Positions 20,361-28,163 of a stretch of DNA of 64,000 bases are shown here, piece by piece. The first letter of the stretch is position 1. Each line of letters opens with the position of its first letter. This DNA comes from Rhizobiaceae bacterium (GTDB taxonomy: Bacteria > Pseudomonadota > Alphaproteobacteria > Rhizobiales > Rhizobiaceae): the NCBI GenBank assembly GCA_028281105.1, contig JANQKQ010000027.1, forward strand, positions 37,379 to 101,378. Direction: 5' to 3'. A program made the translations under genes and the position numbers. Below the pieces are notes generated by a model that searched no databases, was not told the origin of the DNA, and worked only from the letters and a program-made list of their open reading frames with translations.

Positions 20361-20729
20361 GCGCTGGCCGGCTACAGCCCGGTCTCGGTGACCGGCTACT
20401 GCCTGGGCGGCTCGGTGGCGTTTGCGGCCGCCACACGGCTCGACGGGTTCCTGTGCGCCATCCCCTATTACGGCGGCAAGATCGCGGGCATGAAGGACGA
20501 AAAGGCCCGCTGCCCGCTGATGATGTATTTCGGTTCGCGCGATCACTCCATTCCAATGGAGGATGTCGAGGCGATCCGCGGCGCCCAGCCGGACGCACAG
20601 ATACACGTCTTCGACGCCGAGCACGGCTTCATGTGCGATTACCGGGCCACTTACGACGCGCAGGCGGCCAAGACGGCCTGGATGCAGACCATCGCTTATC
20701 TTGACGGGATGTGCGGCGCGTCGCGATGA
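20361..20729 (+). pseudogene. Dienelactone hydrolase family fragment (C-terminal half)
   Basis: The frame reads ALAGYSPVSVTGYCLGGSVA from about 20361. GYCLGG contains the nucleophile Cys of dienelactone hydrolases, YFGSRDHSIP the Asp, and EHGFMCDY the His. The C-terminal half with the complete triad is intact, but the N-terminal ~100 residues are gone. No proper start exists; a GTG at 20388 lies beyond the catalytic segment start. Homology begins exactly where the Lrp homology on the other strand ends (~20358), which marks a deletion or recombination junction. Confidence 0.75.
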
Positions 20730-20741
20730 TGTGCGCAGGCG

Positions 20742-21428
20742 TTACCGCGCATCCGTAAACGGCATCCGGGACGCCAGCAGAATCTCGGTGGTTCTGTTCA
20801 GGTGATCTTTCATATGCCGCAATGCGCCATCCATGTCGCGGGCTAGGGTCGCATCGACGATCATGGCGTGTTCGGCCGCCACGTCGCGGTCGGTTTCATC
20901 GGCTGGTCCCGACAGCCGGCGATAGCGCTCGGACTGGATGTAGAGCTGGTGGCGCAGGCGCAGCCACCACGTGTTGGTGCATGCCGAGGTCAGTTGGTCG
21001 TGAAACTCCTCGTGGAGTTTGTGCCAACGTCGAACCTCCGGTTTTCCCAGAAGGTCATAGACATGGCCCAGGGAACTCAGCCGATGATGCACCGAGAGTA
21101 CGCGGCCTTCCCATTCCAGGTCCCCGTTCTCTATTGACTGGGCGAGGCACCGTCCTTCCACCTCGATGCGGACCTCGGTCAAGTCCTTCAGGTCGCGGCG
21201 CGAGATGGGCGCCACCACGAAGCCCTTTTGCGGCACCGCAATGACCAGGCCCTCCGCAGTCAGACGCGACAGCGCTTCGCGCGTGGCGCCGGAACTGACA
21301 TTCAACTCGCGGCTCAGGTGATCGATCCGCAGCTTCTCGCCGGGGGCGTAGCGGGCGTCGACGATGGCGTCGCGAAGCTGCTCGTATGTCTGCGCCGTCC
21401 GGCTCTTATGCTCCGCCACCACATTCAT
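20742..21428 (-). CDS. GntR-family (FCD/FadR-type) regulator
   Basis: 228 aa. The N-terminal winged helix shows TYEQLRDAIVDARYAPGEKL, SRELNVSSGATREALSRLTAEG and QKGFVVAPIS. The C-terminal all-helical FCD ligand domain includes LHEEFHDQLTSACTNTWW and EHAMIVDATLARDMDGALRHMKDHL, with Asp/His positions that commonly bind a metal and an organic acid. The ATG at 21428 is chosen over 21461. It is divergent from the FAA-hydrolase operon across 124 bp of AT-rich DNA and probably controls it. Confidence 0.88.
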   Translation of the reverse strand: MNVVAEHKSRTAQTYEQLRDAIVDARYAPGEKLRIDHLSRELNVSSGATREALSRLTAEGLVIAVPQKGFVVAPISRRDLKDLTEVRIEVEGRCLAQSIENGDLEWEGRVLSVHHRLSSLGHVYDLLGKPEVRRWHKLHEEFHDQLTSACTNTWWLRLRHQLYIQSERYRRLSGPADETDRDVAAEHAMIVDATLARDMDGALRHMKDHLNRTTEILLASRMPFTDAR

Positions 21429-21552
21429 AGGAATTCCATGCCAGAAATGCGCGAAATACACAAATATATATTTTTTATTGCAATATGCAGTTTCATGTGT
21501 GTAGTGTCACGGCAACGACTCGACCACAGCAGGGATCGGGAGGATCAGCCGG
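21429..21552. promoter_or_regulatory. AT-rich divergent promoter region, GntR / FAA hydrolase
   Basis: A strongly AT-rich stretch (about 21460-21485) in an otherwise GC-rich region separates the divergent genes. It is the expected place for both promoters and the GntR operator. I see no single convincing palindrome in it. Confidence 0.4.
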
Positions 21553-22404
21553 GTGCGTTTCATCAGTTTCGAGGAGAATGGAAGGGACGGCCTAGCAGTC
21601 GAAACCGCCAGCGGCGAGCTTCGCGGCTTGACCGAAGACAGTGCGGATTGGCCCGGCGATCTCGACGACCTGGTCCGCTCCGGCGGCTTCGCCGCCGCGG
21701 CCGAGACCCTGGCTGCCGGTCGTGAAATCGACCGCGACCGGATCGCCCTGACGCTTCCGTTCCGCCGCGCCGACAAGGTTCTGTGCGTCGGCTTGAACTA
21801 TGTCGACCACGCGACAGAGAGCAACATGGAGCCGCCGCCCTTTCCCACCGTATTCGTTCGCTTCAACTCGAACCTGGTTCCGCACGGGGTGGGCCTGGTC
21901 AGACCGGCTGCTTCCGACCAGTTCGACTATGAAGGAGAACTCGTCGCCGTCATCGGCAGGGCCGGCCGAGCGATCTCCAAGGAAGACGCGCTGGATCACG
22001 TGGCCGGCTACACGATCTTCAACGACGGCTCGATCCGCGACTTCCAGCTTCGCATCAGCCAGTGGACGATCGGCAAGAACTTCGACAACACCGGCGCGCT
22101 CGGCCCGGTCTTCGTCACCGCCGACGAGCTGCCGGCCGGCGGAGAGGGCTTGCGCCTGACCACCCGCCTCAATGGCGAGGTCATGCAGGACGCCACTACC
22201 GACGATCTGATCTTCTCGGTCGCCGATCTCGTCTCGCATCTGAGCGTCGGCATGACGCTTCGCCCGGGCGACCTCATCGTCACCGGCACGCCGTCGGGCG
22301 TCGGGGCGGCTCGCGATCCCAAGGTTTTCATGAAACCCGGCGACGTCTGCGAGGTCGAGGTCGAGAAGATCGGCCTCCTGCGCAACACCGTCGTCGCGGC
22401 CTGA
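21553..22404 (+). CDS. Fumarylacetoacetate hydrolase family protein
   Basis: 283 aa from GTG at 21553, preceded by GGGAGG. The C-terminal FAA domain starts at VLCVGLNYVDHATE. The metal ligands fit FDYEGELVAVIG (two Glu) and YTIFNDGSIRDFQ (Asp); GKNFDNTGALGP and TGTPSGVGAARDP are further family blocks. Members hydrolyse C-C bonds of acylpyruvates or decarboxylate/hydrate ring-cleavage products. With the monooxygenase and the extradiol-type VOC protein downstream, it probably acts late in aromatic degradation. The substrate is not determined. Confidence 0.88.
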   Translation: MRFISFEENGRDGLAVETASGELRGLTEDSADWPGDLDDLVRSGGFAAAAETLAAGREIDRDRIALTLPFRRADKVLCVGLNYVDHATESNMEPPPFPTVFVRFNSNLVPHGVGLVRPAASDQFDYEGELVAVIGRAGRAISKEDALDHVAGYTIFNDGSIRDFQLRISQWTIGKNFDNTGALGPVFVTADELPAGGEGLRLTTRLNGEVMQDATTDDLIFSVADLVSHLSVGMTLRPGDLIVTGTPSGVGAARDPKVFMKPGDVCEVEVEKIGLLRNTVVAA

Positions 22405-22440
22405 AGACCGGCGGGCGGGCAAAAGCGCATGGAGGACGCG

Positions 22441-24075
22441 ATGGCCGGCGAACATTTCGACGCCGATGTCCTGATCGTCGGGGCCGGTCCCGTCGGATTG
22501 GCGCTTGCGACCGAGCTGACCATGCGTGGCCGCACGGTTCGCGTGGTCGAGAAGAACGACCGTACAGGTGTCCAGCCGCGCGCCAAAACCACCAATATCC
22601 GAACGATGACCCACATGCGCCGCTGGGGGCTTGCCCAGCAGATGCGCGAACGCTCGCCGCTCAGCCCCGATTTTCCCCGCGACGTGATCTTCCGCACCGG
22701 CCTGTTCGATGAGCCGGTCTACACGTTCAACGACGCTTTCTGCGCGACGCCGCAAACCTATGAGGCGTTTCCCGAGCATGCGGAGTTCATCCCGCAATAT
22801 GTCGTCGAGGGGATCCTTGCCGAGCATGTCGCCGACGAGCAGCTGGCGGAGTTGACGTTCGACCGGGAGCTGATCGGCTTCGACCAGGACGATACCGGCG
22901 TCAACGCACTGGTGAGGCATGTCCGCACCGGGGAGGAAAGCACCTTTCGCGCCCGGCACCTGGTCGGAGCGGATGGCGGGCGCAGCTTCGTGCGCGACAG
23001 TCTCGGCATTGGCATGAACGGCCAACGTGACATCGTATCCAGCGCTACCCTCATCCTGCGAATCCCGGGCCTCAACGACGACCCCGACCTCATCAAAGCG
23101 CTCTTCCATTGGATCGTCGATGAGGAGGCGGCGGGCATCATCGGCCCCATGGACCGCGGCGATCTGTGGTACTGGACCAAGGTCGCCGGTTGGGACGTGG
23201 CGACCGAGGTGCTGTTGGAAAACGCGCGCGCGGCCATTGGCCGTGACTACCCGCTCGAGCTGATCACCCGCGACGACTGGACCGTACACAGCCTCATCGC
23301 CGACCACTACCGCGAAGGCCGTGTCTTTCTGGCCGGCGACGCCTGCCACCTGCACTCGCCTTTCGGCGGGCACGGCATGAACCAGGGGATCGGCGATGCG
23401 GTGGATCTCGGTTGGAAATTGTCCGCGGTGCTCGAAGGATGGGGCGGCGACCGCCTGCTCGACAGCTATACGATCGAGCGACAGCAGGCCCACCGCGCCA
23501 TTGTCGACAGCGCGACAAAGAACGTTGCCTCGCTGAGCGATCAGTTTACCGATCCCGATCTTTCTGCCGATGGACCGGCTCGCGAGGCAGCACGCCAAAG
23601 GGCCGCCGAGGCGATCGAACGGCTGAAGACGCCCGAGTTCCGATCGGTCGGTCTCGTGCTCGGCAACTACTATGCCGGCTCGCCGGCCATCGCGGACGAG
23701 CAGGCCCCCCCACAGCCGATCGAGGTTTCCCATTACGTGCCTTCGGCGCGGCCGGGCCACCTGGCGCCGCATGCGTGGATCGACGAACGCACATCCTTGT
23801 ACGACCTGTTTTCGATCGGCTTCACGCTGTTGCGGCTGGGCGAAGCCCAACAGGGGGCCGAGGCGTCCTTGTTGGAGGCGGCGCGGGCAGACGGGATTTC
23901 ATTGCAAGTCGTCAGCCCGGAACTGCCCGACCTCAAGCAACTGTATGAGGCGAACTACGCCGTCGTTCGCCCCGACCAGTACATCGCCTGGCGCGGCAAC
24001 GCTCTGCCCGTGCCGGAAACCCTGCTCGCCGTCATGACAGGGCGGGCGAACGAGAACATCAGGCGCATCGCCTGA
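22441..24075 (+). CDS. FAD-dependent aromatic monooxygenase (MhpA/PheA type)
   Basis: 544 aa. The N-terminal FAD motif is VLIVGAGPVGLALATEL. The DG motif appears in VGADGGRSFVRDSLG, and the GD motif in FLAGDACHLHSPFGGHGMNQGIGDAVDLGWKL. The C-terminal thioredoxin-like domain is present. This is the group A flavoprotein hydroxylase family, which uses NAD(P)H and O2 to hydroxylate phenols or similar rings. The start at 22441 is chosen because GGAGG lies 5 bp before it; an upstream ATG (22429) overlaps that ribosome site. Confidence 0.9.
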   Translation: MAGEHFDADVLIVGAGPVGLALATELTMRGRTVRVVEKNDRTGVQPRAKTTNIRTMTHMRRWGLAQQMRERSPLSPDFPRDVIFRTGLFDEPVYTFNDAFCATPQTYEAFPEHAEFIPQYVVEGILAEHVADEQLAELTFDRELIGFDQDDTGVNALVRHVRTGEESTFRARHLVGADGGRSFVRDSLGIGMNGQRDIVSSATLILRIPGLNDDPDLIKALFHWIVDEEAAGIIGPMDRGDLWYWTKVAGWDVATEVLLENARAAIGRDYPLELITRDDWTVHSLIADHYREGRVFLAGDACHLHSPFGGHGMNQGIGDAVDLGWKLSAVLEGWGGDRLLDSYTIERQQAHRAIVDSATKNVASLSDQFTDPDLSADGPAREAARQRAAEAIERLKTPEFRSVGLVLGNYYAGSPAIADEQAPPQPIEVSHYVPSARPGHLAPHAWIDERTSLYDLFSIGFTLLRLGEAQQGAEASLLEAARADGISLQVVSPELPDLKQLYEANYAVVRPDQYIAWRGNALPVPETLLAVMTGRANENIRRIA

Positions 24076-24097
24076 TCGCCTACCTAGGGAGGAAGAA

Positions 24098-25132
24098 ATG
24101 AAACTCAACAAGCGCGAATTCCTGAAGGCGGTCGGTACCGGCTCGACGATGCTGGCCATGCCGATGATCGCACGCGCCGCGCCGATCAGCCTGAAGCTCA
24201 GCCACTACCTGCCGCCGCAGCACCAGCTCCACGGGGTGCTGGCCAAATGGGCTGACGATCTACGCGAGCAGTCGGACGGCGAACTGGACATTCAGGTGTT
24301 CCCGGCGGGCCAGATGGGACCGCCGCCGCGCCAATACGACCTGGTGCGCACCGGCGTCGCCGACTTCTCGTTCATCTTCACCGCATTCTATCCCGGTCGC
24401 TTCCCGCTCACCGACTTGTTGTCGCTTCCCTTCCTGTTGGTCGGCCCCGACGCCAAGCCGCCCAAGGCTGCCGACACCTCGTGGCTGGCCACGAGCATGA
24501 AGTCCGAATTCGCCAGCGAGTATGTCGACACGGAGATGCTGTTCTCGATCAATCTGACGTCGACCGGCTTCTTCATGCGCTCGGTGCAGGTTGAGACCCC
24601 GGGCGACGTCAACGGCCTGCGCATCCGGCCGACCAGCGGTGCGATGGCCGAGCAGTTGAAGGCCATGGGCGCCTCGCCAGCGACCATTCCCCCGACCGAG
24701 GTCGCCGATGCGATCGCCAAGGGCGTGGTCGACGGAGCCATCTTCAATTTCGAAGGCGGCCGCGCTTTCCAGCTCCAGCAGGCGGTCAACAATGTCAGCA
24801 CGCTGGCCAACTCCAGCGCCACGTTCTCGTTCATCGCCAATCAGGCGATGATGGAAAAACTGCCGCCAAAACATGCCGAACTCGTTCGCTCGACGACCGG
24901 TCCGGATGCCGCGCGCGCGATCGGCGGCCTTTACGACGAGGCTGAAGCCAGTGGGCGTGAGTTCATGGTCGGCGAGGGTGTCCAGGTCGTTGACCTGGTC
25001 GGCTCTGCGGCCGATCCCTTCCGCGAAGTGCTCGCGCCGGTTTATGATGCCCAACTGGAGGCCACTCGAAAAGCACACCCGACGACCGACGCGGTGGTGG
25101 AAAAGATCGGCCAACTCAAGGGCGAACTGTGA
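24098..25132 (+). CDS. TRAP transporter substrate-binding protein (DctP family)
   Basis: 344 aa. The N-terminus MKLNKREFLKAVGTGSTMLA, then a hydrophobic stretch and ARAAP cleavage site, is a Sec/Tat-like signal peptide. LKLSHYLPPQHQLHGVLAKW, DIQVFPAGQMGPP and NGLRIRPTSGAMAEQLKAMG with the carboxylate-binding Arg are DctP features. It delivers an organic acid to the adjacent DctQ/DctM membrane pair. A GGGAGGAAG ribosome site precedes the ATG. It lies between the monooxygenase and the TRAP permease genes, so the substrate is probably the aromatic or related acid degraded by the operon. Confidence 0.92.
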   Translation: MKLNKREFLKAVGTGSTMLAMPMIARAAPISLKLSHYLPPQHQLHGVLAKWADDLREQSDGELDIQVFPAGQMGPPPRQYDLVRTGVADFSFIFTAFYPGRFPLTDLLSLPFLLVGPDAKPPKAADTSWLATSMKSEFASEYVDTEMLFSINLTSTGFFMRSVQVETPGDVNGLRIRPTSGAMAEQLKAMGASPATIPPTEVADAIAKGVVDGAIFNFEGGRAFQLQQAVNNVSTLANSSATFSFIANQAMMEKLPPKHAELVRSTTGPDAARAIGGLYDEAEASGREFMVGEGVQVVDLVGSAADPFREVLAPVYDAQLEATRKAHPTTDAVVEKIGQLKGEL

Positions 25133-25136
25133 TCTG

Positions 25137-25622
25137 GTGATCTATCGGCTTCTGTCATGGCTCGCGAGCGCATGCACGGTCGGGGGCGCGGTTGCGCTGG
25201 CCATCATGATGATCGCAACCGACTGGGACATCCTCGCGCGCCAGCTCGCCGGCCGGCCGCTGGCCGGCGTCGTCGAGCTCGTCGAGATTACCGTACTGGC
25301 GGTCGCGATGCTCGGCCTGCCGGAGGCCTTCATTCGAGACGAGCAGATCAGGATCGATCTTCTCGACACGATGGTGACCGACGGCGCGTTGCGCTTCATC
25401 AAGGCCGTCGGTCTGATCCTGTCGATGGTGTTCCTGGTGCTTCTGTGCCGCAATGTGTGGCAGCCGGTGCTAGACGCCAGGATGTTCGGGGACGTCAAAT
25501 ACGATCTCGGCGTTGCGGTGTGGCCGCTCTACGCGCTGATCTTGTTCGCTTTCGGCGCCTCGGCGCTCACCTGCGCGGCATTGTTCTGGTCCCAGTTCCT
25601 TCGCCCGGGAGCCGGTCGATGA
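25137..25622 (+). CDS. TRAP transporter small permease (DctQ family)
   Basis: 161 aa from GTG at 25137, four bases after the binding-protein stop. Four hydrophobic segments are visible (about 9-29, 44-62, 84-106 and 123-147). The conserved TRAP DctQ features include a WDILARQL loop, EITVLAVAMLGLPEAF and IDLL after TM2. The stop overlaps the ATG of the large permease (ATGA). The longer frame from 24873 runs antiparallel in phase through the binding-protein gene and is not coding. Confidence 0.88.
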   Translation: MIYRLLSWLASACTVGGAVALAIMMIATDWDILARQLAGRPLAGVVELVEITVLAVAMLGLPEAFIRDEQIRIDLLDTMVTDGALRFIKAVGLILSMVFLVLLCRNVWQPVLDARMFGDVKYDLGVAVWPLYALILFAFGASALTCAALFWSQFLRPGAGR

Positions 25623-26908
25623 CGCCGATAGAGCTGGCCATACTCGGCCTGGTTGTCCTCATCGCGATGATCCTGCTGCGTGTGCCGGTCGCGGTCGCAC
25701 TAGGCCTGGTCGGCTATGTCGGCTACGCGATTCTGGAGGGATGGACCCGAGCCGGGCTGATCCTCGGGACCGCGCCGATCGAGCTGGCGCAGGCCTATAC
25801 CCTGTCGGTGGTTCCATTGTTCGCGCTTATGGGCGCGATCGCCGCCGTGTCCGGCCTTTCCAGCGATCTGTTCGCGGCGGCCAATGCGGTGATGCGCGGC
25901 ACGCGCGGCTCGCTGGCGGTGGCCGCGATCTTCGCGTCGGGACTGTTCGGCGCAATCTGCGGCTCTTCCGTCGCGACCGCGCTGACCATGAGCAAGGTCT
26001 CGATCCCTGAAATGCTGCGCGGCGGCTACAGGCCATCCTTCGCCGCCGGTTCGGTCGCGGCCGGGGGGACGCTGGGAATCTTGATCCCGCCCTCGCTCAT
26101 ATTGATGATCTACGCGATCATCGCCCAACTCTCGGTCGCGCAGCTGTTCGCCGCCGCGCTGATCCCGGGCCTCATTCTCATGGCGTTCTACGCCGCGACC
26201 GCGCTTGCCCTGGGTAGTCGGGTGAAGCCGTCCGTGCCGACACCCGTGCCACCGCTTCTACCGTCGCTGGCGAGGATCTGGCACGTGGTGCTGCTTTTTA
26301 CCGCGACCATCGGCGGTATCTACGCCGGCGTTTTTACGCCCACCGAGGCGGCCGCCGTCGGCGCGCTCGGAGCGCTGCTGCTGGCCCTGGTGACCCGGCG
26401 CGCCAGCGTTTCGACGCTTGCGGCAACCACGCTGGAAACCGTGCGCCTGGTCTCCACGGTGATCTTCATCGTCATGGCATCGACCATCTTCTCCTACTTC
26501 GTCGTCCAGACGGGTCTGTCCAACGCGGTATCGGAGGCGATGGAGCGTGCCGGCTTCGGTCCTATCGGCGTGATCCTGCTTCTGTGCGTTATCTATGTGG
26601 TCCTGGGCTGCTTCCTGGAGGGCATCGCCATGATCCTGATCACCGTGCCGATCGTGCTGCCCCTGGTGCTGTCGTTCGGATACGATCCCGTCTGGTTCGG
26701 CGTGCTGCTGGTGATCCTAATCGAGATCGGGTTGATCACGCCGCCCGTCGGCATGAACCTGTTCGTCATCCGCGCGGTCAGCCCGCAGTTGAAGGTCACC
26801 GATATCTATTTCGGCGCGCTGCCGTTTCTGGCCGCGCCGCTATTGCTGATCGCGGCGATGGTAGCCTGGCCGCAGATCGTGCTGTGGCTGCCTTCGCTCA
26901 TTGAGTAG
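25619..26908 (+). CDS. TRAP transporter large permease (DctM family)
   Basis: 429 aa with about 12 hydrophobic segments. Family blocks: LRVPVAVALGLVGYVG, VVPLFALMGAIAAVSGLS, SGLFGAICGSSVATALTMSKVSIPEM, GTLGILIPPSLILMIYAII, FTPTEAAAVGALGALLLAL and EIGLITPPVGMNLFVI. This subunit carries the sodium-coupled transport path. The ATG at 25619 overlaps the small-permease stop. The 83-bp gap to the VOC gene contains no obvious terminator, so that gene is probably in the same operon. Confidence 0.93.
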   Translation: MTPIELAILGLVVLIAMILLRVPVAVALGLVGYVGYAILEGWTRAGLILGTAPIELAQAYTLSVVPLFALMGAIAAVSGLSSDLFAAANAVMRGTRGSLAVAAIFASGLFGAICGSSVATALTMSKVSIPEMLRGGYRPSFAAGSVAAGGTLGILIPPSLILMIYAIIAQLSVAQLFAAALIPGLILMAFYAATALALGSRVKPSVPTPVPPLLPSLARIWHVVLLFTATIGGIYAGVFTPTEAAAVGALGALLLALVTRRASVSTLAATTLETVRLVSTVIFIVMASTIFSYFVVQTGLSNAVSEAMERAGFGPIGVILLLCVIYVVLGCFLEGIAMILITVPIVLPLVLSFGYDPVWFGVLLVILIEIGLITPPVGMNLFVIRAVSPQLKVTDIYFGALPFLAAPLLLIAAMVAWPQIVLWLPSLIE

Positions 26909-26990
26909 GGCTTGAGAAGAGGTTTCACCGCTGCGCTGCAGCAACCGACCAATCGAATCTGATGGCGAACAAAACTCAAAGGACGGCACC

Positions 26991-27956
26991 ATGACCGCAA
27001 TCACAGGTAAGATCGGCGTTACCAAACGTCCCGGAGAGCTCGGCATTCATTCCATGGACGCCTTTACGATGATTGTGCCCGATCTCCAGGAGGCCGAGAC
27101 CTTCTACCAGTCCTTCGGCCTCGACGTTCGCGAGGAAGGAAACAATCTCGGCCTCTACACGTTTGGCAGCGAGCACCGGTGGGCGAGCCTGTCGGAGGGA
27201 CCGCAGAAGAAATTCAACCACCTCTCATTCGGCGTGTTCGAGGAGGATTTCGAGCCGATGAAGAAGCGGATCGAGGAACAGGGCATTCGCCTGATGGATG
27301 CGCCGCGTGGTTTCGATTCCAACGGCATCTGGTTCTCCGATCCGTTCGGAACCCCGATCGAGGTGAAGGTCGCCAACAAGAGTTCGCCGGACGAAAAATC
27401 GGAGTTTCTCACCCGCTCGGCGCCCCCCGGCGCCGCCGCCGCGCCGGTGCGCTCGAAAGCAGAGCGCGTGCGCCCGCGGCGTCTCGCGCATGTGCTGTTG
27501 TTCACCCCGGACGTGCCGGAAAGCATCGAGTTCTACTGTCGCGTGCTCGGCCTGCGCCTATCCGACAAGGCGGGCGACGGGGTCTGCTTCCTGCACGGCA
27601 TCCACGGTTCGGACCACCACTTGATCGCCTTCGCCAAGTCGAACGCGCCGGGCCTGCATCATTGCAGCTGGGACATGGGCGGCATCGACGAGATCGGCCG
27701 CGGTGCGATGGCCATGGCCGATAAGGGTTACACCAGGGGCTGGGGTCTCGGCCGCCACGTGCTCGGGTCGAACTATTTCCATTATGTGGGCGATCCGTGG
27801 GGCAGCTACGCTGAATATTCCGCCGACATCGACTATATCCCGCTCACCCAGGACTGGGAGGCCGGCGATCACGAGCCGGAAGACTCGTTCTATCTGTGGG
27901 GGCCGGACCTACCGGAGGACTTCGTCCACAACTACGAAGCCGAGCCCGAGGGCTAG
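26991..27956 (+). CDS. VOC-family extradiol-dioxygenase-like protein
   Basis: 321 aa with two VOC modules (about 18-130 and 163-280), the build of type I extradiol dioxygenases. The metal triad fits H167 (RRLAHVLLF), H223/H224 (GLHHCSWDMG) and E275 (GSYAEYSADI), so an Fe(II) or Mn(II) ring-cleaving activity is plausible. The order monooxygenase, TRAP, VOC, together with the FAA hydrolase, suggests hydroxylation, meta-cleavage and hydrolysis. The substrate is unknown. A ribosome site AAAGGA precedes the ATG. Confidence 0.87.
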   Translation: MTAITGKIGVTKRPGELGIHSMDAFTMIVPDLQEAETFYQSFGLDVREEGNNLGLYTFGSEHRWASLSEGPQKKFNHLSFGVFEEDFEPMKKRIEEQGIRLMDAPRGFDSNGIWFSDPFGTPIEVKVANKSSPDEKSEFLTRSAPPGAAAAPVRSKAERVRPRRLAHVLLFTPDVPESIEFYCRVLGLRLSDKAGDGVCFLHGIHGSDHHLIAFAKSNAPGLHHCSWDMGGIDEIGRGAMAMADKGYTRGWGLGRHVLGSNYFHYVGDPWGSYAEYSADIDYIPLTQDWEAGDHEPEDSFYLWGPDLPEDFVHNYEAEPEG

Positions 27957-27977
27957 ATCGCTTCGCTTATATAGGCC

Positions 27978-28059
27978 CGGCACCGGCCCGCTCCCCCTCC
28001 CAGCCACCCACGGCAGTATCCTGATAGGGGTAGCTGGGAGGGGGAGCGGGCCGGTGCCG
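27978..28059. repeat. 82-bp palindromic intergenic element, copy 2
   Basis: Outer arms CGGCACCGG (27978-27986) and CCGGTGCCG (28051-28059) enclose inner arms GCCCGCTCCCCCTCCCAGC and its complement. The loop again has CGGCAGTATCCT. The length equals the copy at 15343-15424, the core is nearly identical, and the outermost arm bases co-vary, so pairing is conserved. It lies between the convergent VOC and monooxygenase genes. Confidence 0.78.
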
Positions 28060-28060
28060 T

Positions 28061-28163
28061 TAGAGCACATCCAGGATAAGTGGATACCGGTTATCCGTCC
28101 GGATGTGCGCAAAAACAAAAACTTTGAGCCCGGTTTTGATTCAATCAAAACCGAACAGGCTCT
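28061..28163. repeat. Two-hairpin RIME-like intergenic element, copy A
   Basis: The first hairpin pairs GCACATCC (28065-28072) with GGATGTGC (28101-28108), with a nested GGATAA/TTATCC. The second pairs CGGTTTTGAT (28131-28140) with ATCAAAACCG (28144-28153) around TCA, and is framed by GAGCC/GGCTC. It resembles the mosaic repeats common in Rhizobiales genomes. The same two-hairpin plan is found at 56669-56772. The second hairpin may help terminate both converging transcripts. Confidence 0.65.

Noticed and set aside
20358..20624. N-terminal extension of the Lrp frame to a 228-aa protein
   Set aside because: The added part is the antisense of the dienelactone hydrolase fragment and has no Lrp similarity; it results from the rearrangement junction.
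21592..23850. 752-aa open frame antisense to the FAA hydrolase and monooxygenase
   Set aside because: Spans two real genes on the other strand, has shadow composition and no recognisable motif.
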